A stretch of DNA of 64,000 bases from Metaphire vulgaris (GCA_018105865.1 CM030834.1:1787173-1851172), one strand, 5' to 3'. Positions 24,001 to 35,154 are shown, counted from the stretch's first letter. The notes: a model not told the origin generated them from the letters alone. Translations and numbers: made by a program.

Positions 24001-26870
24001 AATTATAATAAGGCACTTTAAATGTTATCCACTGTATGACTGTAGTACTTTGTAATTAGTTATGTAATACTATTTTGATGTAAATGTACTGCCAACAGCC
24101 ATTATATAATGAAGTGCATTGTAACAGTACAGTCTTACTGCATTATCCTGCCAATATCAGCCTGGAGTTATATTTTGGTGAGGGCCGGGGTGGCAAAATA
24201 ACAAGGGCAAGTCAATCGAGTAATTCCTTTGTCTCTTTTTCTTTCCCTGTTTCCATTCTCTCTTATGTGAGCCCCCGTTAAGCAATTGCACAGATGGTTG
24301 TGCCTGTTGTACTTCTCTTTCTCTTCCTCTCTTCATTTCTCTCTCTTTATCTCCCTCTCCGTACACTGTCTCTTGCCCTTTCCCTCTGATGTGAGGTCCC
24401 CATTAGTTACGGGCAATTGACCTTCTGTGGAACTGCTGGCACTTAACCACACTGGCGTGGGGCGGTGGTAGGTGCAATTATTTTTCCTCCATTTGATCTT
24501 GCCCATTGGCAAATGAGCGGGGGTGGGGGAAGGTAGAACGGGTGGAGACACATTTGTCTCATTTTGGGCATGACGAAGGTGACAACCAGGGACAACATAA
24601 AGAGGGAAATTGCACAGAAGGGAAACAGTTCTAGGCCTTTCGTTGGTGAGTTTGGTGAGAAAACGAGGGGCAAGATAACGAGGGAAGACTGTATATTACA
24701 GTATGCTTTTATTCAATTTGTATGCTGTGTGTGAATTTAATATATGAATTAGGTTATCAATCAATAGTTATACAGTGAATACTAGATATGATCAGGGTGT
24801 GATGATAAGAAAACTAACTTGGTCTGTGTTACTGATTTTTATATGAAAGACACAACCAGCTGAACTTGATCATAAGTTTAAGTTAAGGTGTCTATCTTAA
24901 GCAAGGAGTGTCTTTGTAGCACTGTGTTTCAAATATTCCTGGAATTTTTAATATGTGTTTTGATATTAGAACTATATAATCAGTATTACATTGATTTTTT
25001 TTAAAATTTTGTTAACTATTGCCATATTTATTAACCATCGTTAGGTGCTTATTGTTAATAGGTTTTCTTGTATTAATTGTAATATTTGTGTAGTTGGCTG
25101 GAACCTACAAGGTAAGCTGTGTGTTTTGTTGTTTGAGGAAGGCTTTTATGCTGGAAGTTGTGTGGCCGCTAGATGCTCATTTTCATTATTGCTATAATAG
25201 TTTCTCTCATAATGAGAGATTAGACAATGAAGTTGATAAAAAAGTGTTTTTTGTATTGATTCAGGCACAATTTATTGCCAAAAATTGTTTAAATTGGAAC
25301 AATGAAGTATACAGGGTGGCGCAAAAACCGGACTAGTCACATTTAGGTTTGCCTTTAATATAGTCCGGTTTTTTGCACCACCTTGTGGTTAGTTCATTTT
25401 CAGCACATTATTAATAATTTACAAAAGCTATTTTTACACTGTATTACAAGCCTTTATCAGTAATTTGGTTATTTTGAATATCACAGTTAGTTTTTTGTGT
25501 TAAGATTTATCAGTAAGGCAAAATGTATCATGAATTGAATTGAGGCCTTCTCTTTTGGAAAGATTTGCATTAATCAGACTTCTTTAAAAGCAAGGTTTTT
25601 ACACGTTAAATATTTCTGATATTTCAGCAGAGCAAGTATGGCTTTAGGCACGGCTATTACCGGCTTGTTCGAGTTGAGGATATTGGAGTATGATATTATA
25701 TCTGTTTGTTGAACAGTTTTTTTGCTGTTGGCTGATGGTGGTGGTAGAAGAAAATTCATTCTCTCTCTCTATCTCTGATCTCTGATCTCTAGTTAGGTTG
25801 TGGATTGCGTTGTCTTGCGTTTGACTAACACTTTATGTTTTAGCTTTGACTACATTATATCTGTTAGTTCTTGTTTATAAGCTGTAATGATTAACATGAA
25901 ATTAATGCATTTTCTATAATAGTTAGTATGCATCTCAGCAGTTTGCTCAATGGAATGATAAAAGTTATATTGGAATCTTCCAGAGTGTATATTCCAAAAG
26001 TTGTTTTAGTCAAATAACTTTTCATTATAAAATGTCAAGTGATATCAGACCAACTTAAATTCCTGATTGGGGCAAACTGACAAATTATATTATTATAAAA
26101 TCTATGGCTTTGGACATTCTTTTGGTAAATGAATTATCTAATAATTCTACAATTATTTTTTCCTACTGAGTTTAGAGCCATCCCACTGGTTTAGAATGTT
26201 TGATTTTTGCAGTGCGTGGCTACAGAATTCCCGCTTTTTCTGTTTTAGAGTCAGTGATGTGTGAGACTTTTGATTAGCGTAGTAGTGTGCTAGTTCGATA
26301 GCATGTTTGCTGTTACTTCACTGTTGGACATGTTTCATTGCCACATTGCATTTGTTGTAAACCAATAGGTCATGTTTGTAACATGGGCTCAAAGCCCATA
26401 GGAAGACTCTAGTATGGTTGACACCTTAATTTTTCATGGCATTGGGTGAATGAGGGCAGGCTTGAACCCCATATCTACACTACAGCTTACTAAGCGCTGA
26501 GCATCATAGATCGATAGCTTTCATATGGTCTAATGATGATTTTGTCTTTAAAAGACTTCCTAATACTTACTGTATATTGCTCGTAAACTGCACTCAACTT
26601 ACCGGTATTGTATTAACTGGTCTTTTTTTAATATTTAGCCTAGCCATTCAGATGATCATAGTTTAATTTCTATTATAATATTATTTTGTGTTTGTGGGTG
26701 TGTACAGTATATGAAATGTGGTGTTTGCACTTGGTAGATTTCTGTTGTTTTAGCTGGCCACGGTCGATACAGCCGCCAGTGGAGGCAAATCAAGACCCCG
26801 CAAGCCAGTGACTAAAGCGCCACCAACGAAGGAGAAAAAGGAGAAGAAAGGAAAGAAAGAAAGCGCTTAA
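18009..26870 (+). CDS. RPL4: 60S ribosomal protein L4 (uL4)
   Basis: Large-subunit protein whose extended loop lines the peptide exit tunnel. Exons: ATG at 18009-18011 (tentative), 18569-18737, 19437-19682, 20326-20450, 22142-22428, 22967-23050, 23308-23467, 26754-26870 (TAA at 26868). Phases agree at every join and give 396 residues; animal RPL4 is about 400-430. Diagnostic blocks: [127 protein letters not shown] and [11 protein letters not shown]. The C-terminal tail is Lys-rich ([13 protein letters not shown]). Intron 4 starts GC, not GT. Intron 7 hosts two U18 snoRNAs. Exon 1 is the only uncertain part. Confidence 0.97.
18300..18480 (+). mobile_element. Degenerate L2/CR1-like LINE 3' end
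   Basis: Closely resembles 39320-39500: cagttgaaacagtaa-tggattcaaa (the VETVN-FK region of the RT C-terminus), then cagtggttttcaca and cttagcctcctgaaccactt. It has stop codons and lacks the long (ATT)n tail. It lies in RPL4 intron 1. Confidence 0.6.
19800..19940 (+). repeat. SINE-type repeat with gattagat tail
   Basis: ggccggataccctggatttg, ttggtgtgccatcggctgatg, gcattatgaagtgg and tatagaagtttagg match, in reverse, the copies at 22556-22690 and 50281-50422. Confidence 0.7.
19979..20079. mobile_element. TTAA-type MITE in RPL4 intron 3
   Basis: CCCTTTCATTGC...GCAGTGAAAGGG fold-back, preceded by TTAA (19975-19978) and followed by TGAA, a one-base decay of TTAA. Contains the palindrome gacgtgttaacacgtc. 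Confidence 0.6.
20470..20570 (+). repeat. tRNA-derived SINE head
   Basis: gcgggtttgatacccac supplies a B-box-like hairpin, with gtaacgacttggcac upstream as an A-box remnant. Not a full tRNA. Confidence 0.4.
20973..21049. mobile_element. TTAA-flanked MITE in RPL4 intron 4
   Basis: CTCCTTTGC...GCAGTGAAGGGG ends with TTAA at 20969-20972 and 21050-21053. Related in design to the copy in intron 3. Confidence 0.6.
22556..22690 (-). repeat. SINE-type repeat
   Basis: aacttctatagcgccacttc, ataatgcacaggagcatcaa, ccgatggcacaccaaatcc, then ccagggtatccggctgg. Nearly the same sequence occurs at 50281-50422. Confidence 0.75.
22740..22925 (+). mobile_element. Decayed LINE 3' end
   Basis: Degenerate frames around ggaggatgctattggactgg...ggcaagacacggacagg resemble the basic C-terminus of a non-LTR RT and end in an actattatt tail. 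Weak. Confidence 0.3.
23620..23698 (+). ncRNA. SNORD18: C/D box snoRNA U18 (SNORD18), copy 1
   Basis: In RPL4 intron 7. C box GTGATGG (23628), D' box CTGA (23658), D box CTGA (23688). A 7-bp terminal stem pairs GTCAGGC (23620) with GCTTGAC (23692), one G-U. The guide upstream of D' reads TTGGTCTGTGTTT, matching the vertebrate U18 guide TTGGTCCGTGTTT except for a G-U-tolerated change. It pairs with the conserved 28S AACACGGACCAA segment and would direct 2'-O-methylation there. U18 is also hosted by RPL4 in vertebrates. Confidence 0.88.
24788..24873 (+). ncRNA. SNORD18: C/D box snoRNA U18 (SNORD18), copy 2
   Basis: Same intron as copy 1. Terminal stem ATGATCAGG (24788) with CTTGATCAT (24865), 9 bp with one G-U. 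C box GTGATGA (24799), D' CTGA (24832), D CTGA (24860). The guide before D' is ACTTGGTCTGTGTTA, again the U18 antisense element to 28S. The stem and spacer differ completely from copy 1 while boxes and guide are kept, which is purifying selection on a functional RNA. Confidence 0.9.
25307..25388. mobile_element. 80-bp mariner-type micro-MITE
   Basis: ACAGGGTGGCGCAAAAACCG and CGGTTTTTTGCACCACCTTG are inverted repeats almost end to end, in RPL4 intron 7. The left edge follows a TA. Confidence 0.65.
26440..26525 (-). repeat. tRNA-derived SINE head
   Basis: The minus strand reads GGTTCAAGCCTGCC (B box) with gcttagtaagctgtagt upstream in the A-box position. Confidence 0.45.
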
Positions 26871-27460
26871 TTAAGCAAGGAGTGCTTTCATGAGATCTTA
26901 AATTTTTAGACGATACAGGAAGTTGATACTTTGAAATTGACAAACACAATCAGAAATGTTACTTGTTGCTTACAGTGAATGAATGTTGTACAAACAGCAG
27001 TTGTCTATTTCTTTGCTTCATTGGGGGGGCTCACAACACTCCCAACCAAGTTGTACAGCTAAATGGCATGTGGTTGTCTGTCATCATGTTGATTCACTTG
27101 GCCACAAGAGTCAAACAGTCTTTGGGCTCTCTGAGCAGGATGACACTAGCCAAGGGATTCTTGAAGAAACATTAAAAATGTTTCTAATTAGGTGTAAAGT
27201 AATTTCCCAATAGCTGTCATAGCTGCATAATTGTTACAGTAGAACCTCGTTATATCGAACTCGCTTATATCGAAATCACGTTTATATGGAATTTTGAGCG
27301 CCCGTCCCGCCAAAACAGTGTTAATGATACAGGAATCGGATATATCGAACCTCGGCTATATCGAAGTGTTTATCATGGTCCCTTGAACTTCGATATAACG
27401 AGGTTCTACTGTAGTTAAGAATGATGTTCATCTTATATTATCTGCATTTACGAATAAAGA
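26871..27460 (+). other. RPL4 3' flank with possible poly(A) signal
   Basis: After the TAA there is no further conserved frame. An AATAAA is present at about 27453 (cgaataaagattt), beyond the mariner-type MITE at 27237-27411. A nearer weak signal could be used, since ribosomal-protein 3' UTRs are usually short. Confidence 0.3.
27237..27411. mobile_element. Mariner/pogo-type MITE
   Basis: CAGTAGAACCTCGTTATATC and GATATAACGAGGTTCTACTG are perfect inverted repeats bounded by TA on each side. The ttatatcgaa motif repeats inside. Confidence 0.85.
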
Positions 27461-27562
27461 TTTCTATATGGTCTACAAATTTGCTCCAAAGTTCAAGATT
27501 TGAAACTATGGTGATATGAACCTAATTTGCTGGGGTTCTGCCCCAGACCTGGCTAGGAGAAG

Positions 27563-27648
27563 CAGTAGTTACACCGGGGGCCCGTGCCCCCTCCCCTATT
27601 GAGTGCCTGCCTCCCCCCTCCACTTGCCAAATCCTAAAGCCACCACTG
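27563..27648. mobile_element. Internally deleted CAGTGGCGG hAT MITE
   Basis: An 86-bp remnant with ends cagtagttacacc and agccaccactg. Flanks are aggagaag/aggagaac (8 bp, one mismatch). The interior cccgtgccccct and cacttgccaaatcct match the family members at 29388, 35529, 37732 and 41616. Confidence 0.75.
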
Positions 27649-28059
27649 AGGAGAACTAATGAATGAACACATTCAGTTGGGGATTGCCAATGTGGTCAAA
27701 GTCTGAAAAATCTGCACAATATTTTGAGATTTAAATCAAATATTACCAGGGCTTTTGGCTGGGTCTCTGCTCAAGACCCTGTTTGGGAGCTCACCATGCT
27801 CCCTTAAGCCCCCTAGTCGATGCTGGAAATGTTGGCCTGTAGAAATGTACAATATGTGCCCCCTATTCCAGAAGTTTGGCTATGCCACTGTTTTATTGTC
27901 TTAGTGTCGTTAGTGAAAACAGATTGTTTCACACTAGCACACAAGTTCTTAAAATTTTTAAACATTTTCAACTAAGTGTACACTGTATGAGCATAGGCAG
28001 TTTCCGTTTCCCGTGATTTCATCGTTTCAACCAGATGGTCTTCGTAATACTTAGCCTCC

Positions 28060-28096
28060 TAAGCCTTGACTTAGCCTCCTAAACCACTATAAATCA

Positions 28097-28154
<58 letters not shown>

Positions 28155-28160
28155 TAATTT
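28060..28160 (+). mobile_element. L2-like LINE tail with (ATT)n
   Basis: cttagcctcctaaaccacta and aaatcacatt followed by ATT repeats to 28156, the same 3' end as at 39475-39571. Confidence 0.65.
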
Positions 28161-28548
28161 CAAACTGGAACCAAGATGTTTAGCTTTCTCTCTGGCTAAA
28201 CGTTAAGAAGCTTTGCAAATGCCGTAACCAGGGTGCGATTTGTAGGGGGAAGGGAGGATTTTACTCCCCACTGAGGTGACTACTGACATCCCAGCCAGAG
28301 GAGTCAATCTTCCCCACCACTGTGACAGGGAAATGCATTCACCGTCCGTCAGCAGAGGGAGAAAATTGTTCGGCTCTTCGCGCCGAGCATGAGTAAAAAT
28401 GAAACTTGATGTTCGGTCGTAACAGGGGAAATTTTTATCTTAATCTTTGACAACATTTATCTGTGTAGCTGATTAAACCATTTATACTTCTTCATGGCCA
28501 GACAATAAAATTGACAGATCATTGACAGAGCAATAATTTACCTAGCAG

Positions 28549-28743
28549 CAGGGCTTTTTTCAGTGGGAACGCACGGGAACGGCGTTCACGCACCTTTTTG
28601 GCCAGATTGTAGGCCCTATATATAATTGTTGATATGTAATAATGCGTTTGGGAACATAAAGGTACGGCGTTCCCACACCTGTTTTGTTGATGAGTAAAAA
28701 CGGACGAGTTCCCAAACCTTTCTTCCTAGAAAAAAAAGCACTG
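28549..28743. mobile_element. hAT MITE (CAGGGCTTTTTTC family)
   Basis: The ends CAGGGCTTTTTTC and GAAAAAAAAGCACTG are inverted. Perfect 8-bp duplication cctagcag at 28541-28548 and 28744-28751. Confidence 0.85.
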
Positions 28744-29387
28744 CCTAGCAGAACTGTGCAAAGTACGGTAGATCTGTCACTAGCCGTGGATCAGTTCCGA
28801 CAGTAGGCCTACAAGAAGAACAATGTGAAAGTAATCAGCAATGTGCTTGCTTCAGTACTCAGTAGAATCCAACTTCTGCCTATCCCGTCAGCTGAATGTG
28901 AGTGTACGTCCCGACTGTGGGAAAACAGCTCAACCATCAGGTGGTCGTCGACCAGTCTTCCACAGAGTACAAAACTATGTACCCGTTGACCACACCTGGA
29001 AATGGCCTCCAGCTCCTCCCAAAATCTGAATCATAGGCCTAGTCTTCAATCGTGCCGCTTTTAGTGTTTTAGATTTATATTTTATTGAAACTGGTGACGT
29101 TTTGTGCAATTAGGCGAAAAGAGTTAAGACTGTTACGTTAGTGACAAACTTGGTAATGAAAACCTTACTGCATTCATACAGAGCTTGAAATATGTCAAAA
29201 ACATATGCGTACATATTGCAAGCTATTGAAAATCTAGCTTCTTATGCCGATTAACTTACAGTATTTGTTTTTGTGTGAATCAATTGCCAATTTATACAAT
29301 TATCATGAGTTATGTCTTATAAATGTAGTCAAAGACTTATGCCAGAACAGAGTTTGCCAAAAACTATCAGGTGTTTGTCTTGCATCA

Positions 29388-29584
29388 CAGTGGCGGCTCC
29401 ACCGGGGGGGCCAGAGGGGGCCCGTGCCCCCCCCTATTGAGAGCCTGCCCCCCCCCAGTGGCCCCCCCAGTTGGGACCCTATACTTAATGCTACATACAT
29501 TAAACAACAAATGGTTGGCCCCCCATGATTAGAAGTTGCCTCCCAACGGCCCCCCCTACTTGCCAAATCCTAGAGCCGCCACTG
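29388..29584. mobile_element. hAT MITE (CAGTGGCGGCTC family)
   Basis: The ends CAGTGGCGGCTCC and GAGCCGCCACTG are inverted. Perfect duplication ttgcatca (29380-29387, 29585-29592). Copy B has a single uninterrupted ttgcatca at this place, a true empty site. Confidence 0.93.
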
Positions 29585-29636
29585 TTGCATCATATAATGA
29601 AGGTCATATATGCAGGACAGGAGGCCAAGGAGACGT

Positions 29637-29825
29637 CAGTGTTTAATCTAGACTCCTGGACTCCGGGGGGGGGGACTGAAAAAGCCGCGGGGAAACGGAC
29701 AAAGCCGGGGGGAATTCTTCTAGGGGCCGCTGTTAGTACATGTAGTATTCCAAAATTTCCGGGGAGAATTTGAAATTTCCGGGGAAAAGGCAATTCCCCC
29801 CGGAAACGGCCTAGATTAAACACTG
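29637..29825. mobile_element. hAT MITE (CAGTGTTTAATCTAG family)
   Basis: The ends CAGTGTTTAATCTAG and CTAGATTAAACACTG are inverted. Flanks ggagacgt/ggatacgt. Copy B has one ggagacgt and no element. Sister copy at 33617-33810. Confidence 0.9.
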
Positions 29826-30074
29826 GGATACGTTATCTCACGGCTTGCATTATTTGGAATGTTATCAAAACTCTCCAGAAGCATGTCAGAAAGACCCTAC
29901 CTAGGCTACCTGATTTCAGAAATTTAGAATTAAGCAATGAACTTTCCACAAGAATATAACACTTATGGGCGTATATTAGTGAATTCTGGCAATTTTAAAA
30001 TAGTGTAACTCCTTTGGTCTCTTCCATTTTTGTGTTAGAAGCTGCTGAATAGGTTATATAATTTGACTCGAGTA

Positions 30075-30289
30075 CAGCACCATATTAAGGCGGGGGCTGA
30101 GGGGGCTGTAGCCCCCGGCCCATCATGAAAATAGGCCCACCGATTTTCGAGATAACCTTTTTTGTTTGTCAGCACGATTTGGAAGGGAGATAGGCCTAAC
30201 CTTTTTTGCTTGTCAGAGATTTTCAGTATAGGCGACGGCCTTTTTCTCAGCCCCCTGCCCCGGCCCACTCGGACCTTAATCCGGCCCTG
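30075..30289. mobile_element. hAT-like MITE
   Basis: The ends CAGCACCATATTAAGGC and CCTTAATCCGGCCCTG are imperfect inverted repeats. Perfect duplication ctcgagta (30067-30074, 30290-30297). Absent from copy B. Confidence 0.8.
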
Positions 30290-30667
30290 CTCGAGTATTG
30301 AGCATACTTTGATTTCTGAGTATTTGACCACAAATAGAAAAACGTTCAAAAGGCTAACTTTTTGGGAGAAGATCATTTCCATACCTATATATAGGGCTAG
30401 TATAGGCCTAAATACTTTTAGACCACATGCAGCAATAAAAAGAGTAAAATAATTATTTCAAATGTGCTACAGAAAACCAAGAAGACACAAAATACGAGTA
30501 TGTCACAGTACGTAGTTGTCATAAAATTAAAGGATAACATTTCAATGCAAAAAGCTGTGCTGTTTAAAACCAGGCAAATTAATTCTATTTAAATATTCAA
30601 GGTTAAACTGATTTTACGTCAATACGGTATCCAAAGTAATTGATACATTAAGTCTCTAGTTGCTATA

Positions 30668-33600
30668 TTAAATAGAATTTTCGTTCTCGATATCTGAACC
30701 GTAGTTAGCATAGATGTGAAGCGGAGTGTAGATTTTATGCTGTTCGTCTGTGCTCAATTCTTGTCCCTTGGCCAGAGGTTCATATGTTGCGTCACTTGTA
30801 GTTCCTGGTGTTTCATTGGCGAATGCCTCTGTAAGATGCACTTCATTATTTGTTGCTGCTTGGCTGGGAAAAGCTGGATTCTGTTGCTGACAATTTTCTA
30901 AATAGATCGTCAATATTCACATTTACTCTGTGAGTCAAAATGAATGGCGTAATGTCCTTCTACAGTATGTTTAATCGGGAAGATAAAAGGGCATTGTCGT
31001 TTATTAATTTGAATAGAATACTGTGTCAAAAGTAGCAACATGAACATTTTTCGAACTCACCAGCATCTGTGAGAGGGAGGGTGGATCAAATTTTAGCCTC
31101 GTGGACTGAGTACATGTAGGCCTAAATATGAATTGGATAAATCAAATAGAATTCGCAAAAGCAATTGAAGCCAGGCTACAAAACATTATCAAATACAAAA
31201 CAGTAACTCTAGTAACCAATTACTGTTTCACCTGCAGTTAGTTAAGTGCATTACCAGTTTTCTTTCTATGACGACGAAGAGCGAATATGGATAGAAAAAT
31301 TGCCAGAGGACAGCTGAGCATGCATAGGCCAATGGCAATGCCTAAGCCCAAGCCGAAAATGAAGTCACGACTTTCAGCATCTGAAAATAACTTTCATTTA
31401 TGCAAATTAAAACAGACAGTTTTTATTTAAAAAGAAAAACGCGCGATATAACGTAAAAGCGATATGAGGGTCGAAAGCAAGACTCCTGCAGACACATATA
31501 CTTCTAGCAGGAATGACTTGACCTTTACTTGTGGCGTAGCCAAGATCTCAGAATAGGTGGGCACTTCAACATTTTCGGCCCAAAAGTCTTGACGAACCAA
31601 AAATGGTCGTCGTCTCAAACGCTGTAAGGTCTGCTGTCTGGTGCGTTTTCCTCGATCTAATACTATCCCTCCCTTCAACTACTCACCAATTCTAGACGAA
31701 CATAACGACCTGTCCCGATCCGAATAGAGAGCCTCCCACCGTGGCTACGCCAATGGCTTTCGCTGCTGGCCACTCCCCCAAAAAGCGAAGATCTATTTGA
31801 AAAAGCTGGCGATTAAATGCATTAAAATAGCCTGGTCAATCAGTGTCCTGTCTAAGAAACAAAATTCAATAAATATGATCAGGGGCGTAGCGACGGGGGT
31901 ATATCGGTATATATACCCTTTCCCAAAAAAGTCTACCTTAAAGTATTTATGTGATTTACATGTGGTTATATGTGGTTTGTTTGGTTTATGTGGTTTGTAG
32001 TTAAGATTTATACCCACCCAAAATATAAATACCCTCCCAAATCAAATTCCTGACTACGCCCTGAATATGATCAAGCTCGACAAATTCAGAAATTTTGCAT
32101 CTGGAGTTTTACTCGGCTTGGCTTTCTAGACACAGATTATATATAGGCAGTTGACACCAAACTGCGTACTTCTGGATATAATTGCATGCAGTAAATATAC
32201 TAGAGTAACTTGACTAACCAGACTTGCGCGCACTAATGTAAAAAGAAACAGATCTGGAAATAGTTTCGCTTTTGCACTTCACTGTGTTTTGCGCTGTACA
32301 CTCAAAAGTATGGAATACAGTTGCAGATACTGAGTCGTCCAATGTAAGAAGTGATCCACTCCAAGTGCGACTAGTGTTAATATGGGTCCAAGTATAACTG
32401 GGTTCTGGATTTCCATCTGCAAAACACATCAGCTTCTGACCATAGTGAAAATTGCTCGCATTCGGTTGTATCTTCATGTTCCTCACACCATCTATAAAGA
32501 AATAATAAAACATTTATAATAAAAATCTTTTTGTTTTGAACACACTGAAAATAAACACAGCAATCGCTGGGTTAATTGAAGAAGAAGAAGAAGAAGAAGA
32601 AGAAGAAGAAGAAGAAGAAGAAGAAGAAGAAGAAGAAGAAGAAGAAGAATTAGTATCCTAACAGTTTTTTTTCTTATGGAATTTAGTTACTTGAAATGAA
32701 TGCGCCAAAACTACTCACATAGTACGGTCGGTATATGGGTCCACACGTGCTTATATTCTGGAGCATTCTCTTGTGAACCGTTAGGCCATTGGAATGAAGT
32801 CGTGCATTCAATTGTCGCGTTGTTATCTTGACGCTGTAGCTGCAAAGCAATGCTTGACGTTGTTGTAATTGCTCCGTTGGTTGTAACTTCTTTTGATGTG
32901 ATACTTTCAATGACGTTGTTGTTTTTGGTCCATTTCATTGACGGAATCATGAATCCAGTTGAATTGATTTTGCACGACAGAGAAATTTGATCATTCTCAA
33001 CTGCTAGGCTTAGAGAGGATTTCGCTTCACAAACAGGATCAGAATCTCAAAAAGTAAACCATACAGTAATTTCAGTTTTCTAAGGACAAATTTAACCTAA
33101 ACCTGATTAGGGCCTATTATCTACAGATAAATGTATTTTGCAGCAAGGCTTCAAATCAATTCAAGTCGGGGGACTGTAATGTTCTTTATTTGATGCATTG
33201 GATAGGAATCGTTATAAGAAAAGTCTACGAATGGATGTTCCTTAAAAGTTAAACTTACCAATAAGAGTTAAATAAGCTATCTGTTGAACTGTTGAATGAA
33301 GTGATCGACATGAATATTTTCCTGCATAATTACGATCGACAAAATCTACGATGAACTCGTTTTGTCCCCTGGTTCTTTTGCTGATTCTATATCTTGTCCT
33401 CATAGGTTGCGTTATATCACCGTTTAAAAATATTCGGGCTGGTGTTGCGTTGCTAACTGCGACGAAATCAAAACCGGAAAGATCCTCAACATTTATTCTG
33501 CATTCGATTGAAACATTTGTTCCAACTTCAACGACGAAATGCCTGGTAGGATGTTCTAGAGAAAATCCCGATGAAAGACCTGACCAAAGAAAAGAATTCT

Positions 33601-34122
33601 AATATTAGGCCCTCAGCAGTGTTTAATCTAGACTCCTGGACTCCGGGGCGGGGGAAAACTCAAAAAGCCGGGAGGGAGAACTGACAAAGCCGGGGGTAAT
33701 TCTGCTAGGGGCCGCTGTTAGTCCATGCAGTATTCCAAAATTTCCGGGGAATTTGAAATTTCCGGGGGGAAAGGGCGATTTTCCCCCGGAACGGCCTATA
33801 TTAAACACTGGCCCTCATTAAATGTATACTCTTGGCATTTACAGCGAATAGGGGCCTATAGACCTGCGCATGGACATATCTTTACAAATAGAAAAATTAG
33901 TAAAATATGGATATATGTAAGGCCCTCGTTTAGAAAGCAAATTGCAGTGTATTGCATACTTTGTTATATACAGACACTTATCAAATCAGTGAATCAATAT
34001 GACATTAATCTGAATATCAATAGTTAAGGGCTATATACTCTATACTAGTGCATAGTGCAGAGAAACTCACCATAAAGCGCTACTTCGATCAGACAGAGAT
34101 TAAAGACAATTTCTAGCAACAT
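30668..34122 (-). CDS. Three-Ig-domain transmembrane receptor, copy A
   Basis: Six exons, all joined in phase 1, the usual Ig-superfamily pattern: 34122-34071 (signal peptide MLLEIVFNLCLIEVALYG), 33579-33259 (Ig1), 33045-32719 (Ig2), 32491-32219 (Ig3), 31380-31255 (transmembrane), 30897-30668 (tail, stop 30670-30668); 442 residues. Ig1 has Cys in VSIECRI and AGKYSCRS. Ig2 has ISLSCKI, MKWTK and ATIECTT. Ig3 has KLMCFADGNPEPSYTW and FECTAQ. The membrane segment is glycine-rich (FIFGLGLGIAIGLCMLSC) and is followed by LRRHRKK. The 76-residue tail has YEPL and YTPL separated by 14 residues, then YANY, a Grb2-type YxN site. This suggests a phosphotyrosine-signalling surface receptor, perhaps immune or adhesive. 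No family name can be assigned. Confidence 0.88.
31880..32063. mobile_element. hAT MITE (CAGGGGCGTAG family)
   Basis: The ends CAGGGGCGTAGCG and TGACTACGCCCTG are inverted. Perfect duplication aatatgat (31872-31879, 32064-32071). Copy B keeps one aatatgat and no insert. It lies in the intron between the Ig3 and transmembrane exons. Confidence 0.9.
32577..32649. repeat. (GAA)n microsatellite
   Basis: Perfect GAA repeat in an Ig receptor intron of copy A; copy B has only agaagaat there. Confidence 0.95.
33617..33810. mobile_element. hAT MITE (CAGTGTTTAATCTAG family)
   Basis: Same ends and interior as 29637-29825. Flanks gccctcag/gccctcat. It lies just upstream of the Ig1 exon of copy A and is absent from copy B. 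Confidence 0.88.
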
Positions 34123-34657
34123 TATTGCTCACAAGAATCTACGTTTACATAAAAATTCACTTCCTTGCGTTAAGTTTGAGGCACTAGATTAGTTTTACTC
34201 ATAAAACCGGACGCAAGTCTTTATAGAAACCGCAACATAGTGAAATTGACCCAATTCGCAGTGAACTCAGCTGACTTAGATAATAAATCCAAAAGGAAAA
34301 CAATTGTTTCAACATCGGCGAAATCATGTCATTCAACGCCGACTCTGTTTAAATGGTTTAATGAGCGGTTTTCTCTTTTCTGCAATAGGCTTATTTGCAT
34401 GCACTTTGCTGTCTATTGACCTAGCGAAATACGGGAGATTTGGTCTCCCGCGCGGCATCCGTTCGGGAGGCGGGAGACTGGGGCTGAAATACGGGAGCTC
34501 CCGTAAAATACGAGAAATCTGGCAACCCTAGCTATAATACTGAAACTTTTTTATGTAGCTATTGTATATTCTGGCATTAATCGGTTACAGTTGCCTTAAG
34601 TAAATAAATAACAATAACATTTTATGTCTGACATATAAGTTAATTATTAGTCCTTCG

Positions 34658-34960
34658 CAGTGGCGGTTCCAGGATTTCTTGGTGGGGCGGGGGGAAGAGG
34701 GGTGAAATGAATTCATAGGAAGTTGGTGGGAATGAAAATAGAAGAAAAATCAATAAACTTTACCGAAAAGGCTGATAAAAGGGAATCTTATCCCTAATTT
34801 TACTACACTTTTACCGAAAAATAGGATGGCAAGCAAATAAGGTCGTCCGCAGTTTTTCCCCCGTAGTTTTACTAGACTTTTACCCAAAAATAGGTTTCAC
34901 AAGCAAAACAGTCTGGTGGTGGATGCATCCCCACTTATCCTCCACGTGGAACCGTTACTG
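34658..34960. mobile_element. hAT MITE (CAGTGGCGGTTCC family), copy A
   Basis: The ends CAGTGGCGGTTCC and GGAACCGTTACTG are inverted. Perfect duplication gtccttcg on both sides. The orthologous insertion is present in copy B at 50946-51244, so it predates the duplication. Confidence 0.92.
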
Positions 34961-35154
34961 GTCCTTCGTTATATATTCGCAGTCCAGTCGCAGTCAATTA
35001 ATACGGTGTGGATGAGAAAACTAAGGAAATTTTCTCGGCTACAATGCAATGGATTGGCATTTTTACAGACCGCCGAATAAATTTCGAAATGAAATTCTCT
35101 GTTTGGTGGAAACGATGTCAGCAGCGGCGTCCATATCCCCCACATGAATCCCCG

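Noticed and set aside
27735..27895. hAT MITE with cagggcttttgg and atgccactg ends
   Set aside because: Flanks aatattac and ttttattg do not form a target duplication, and the inverted ends match poorly.
28841..29029. 62-codon frame at the left edge of the duplicated block
   Set aside because: The counterpart in copy B has an internal deletion that breaks the frame, so coding potential is not preserved.
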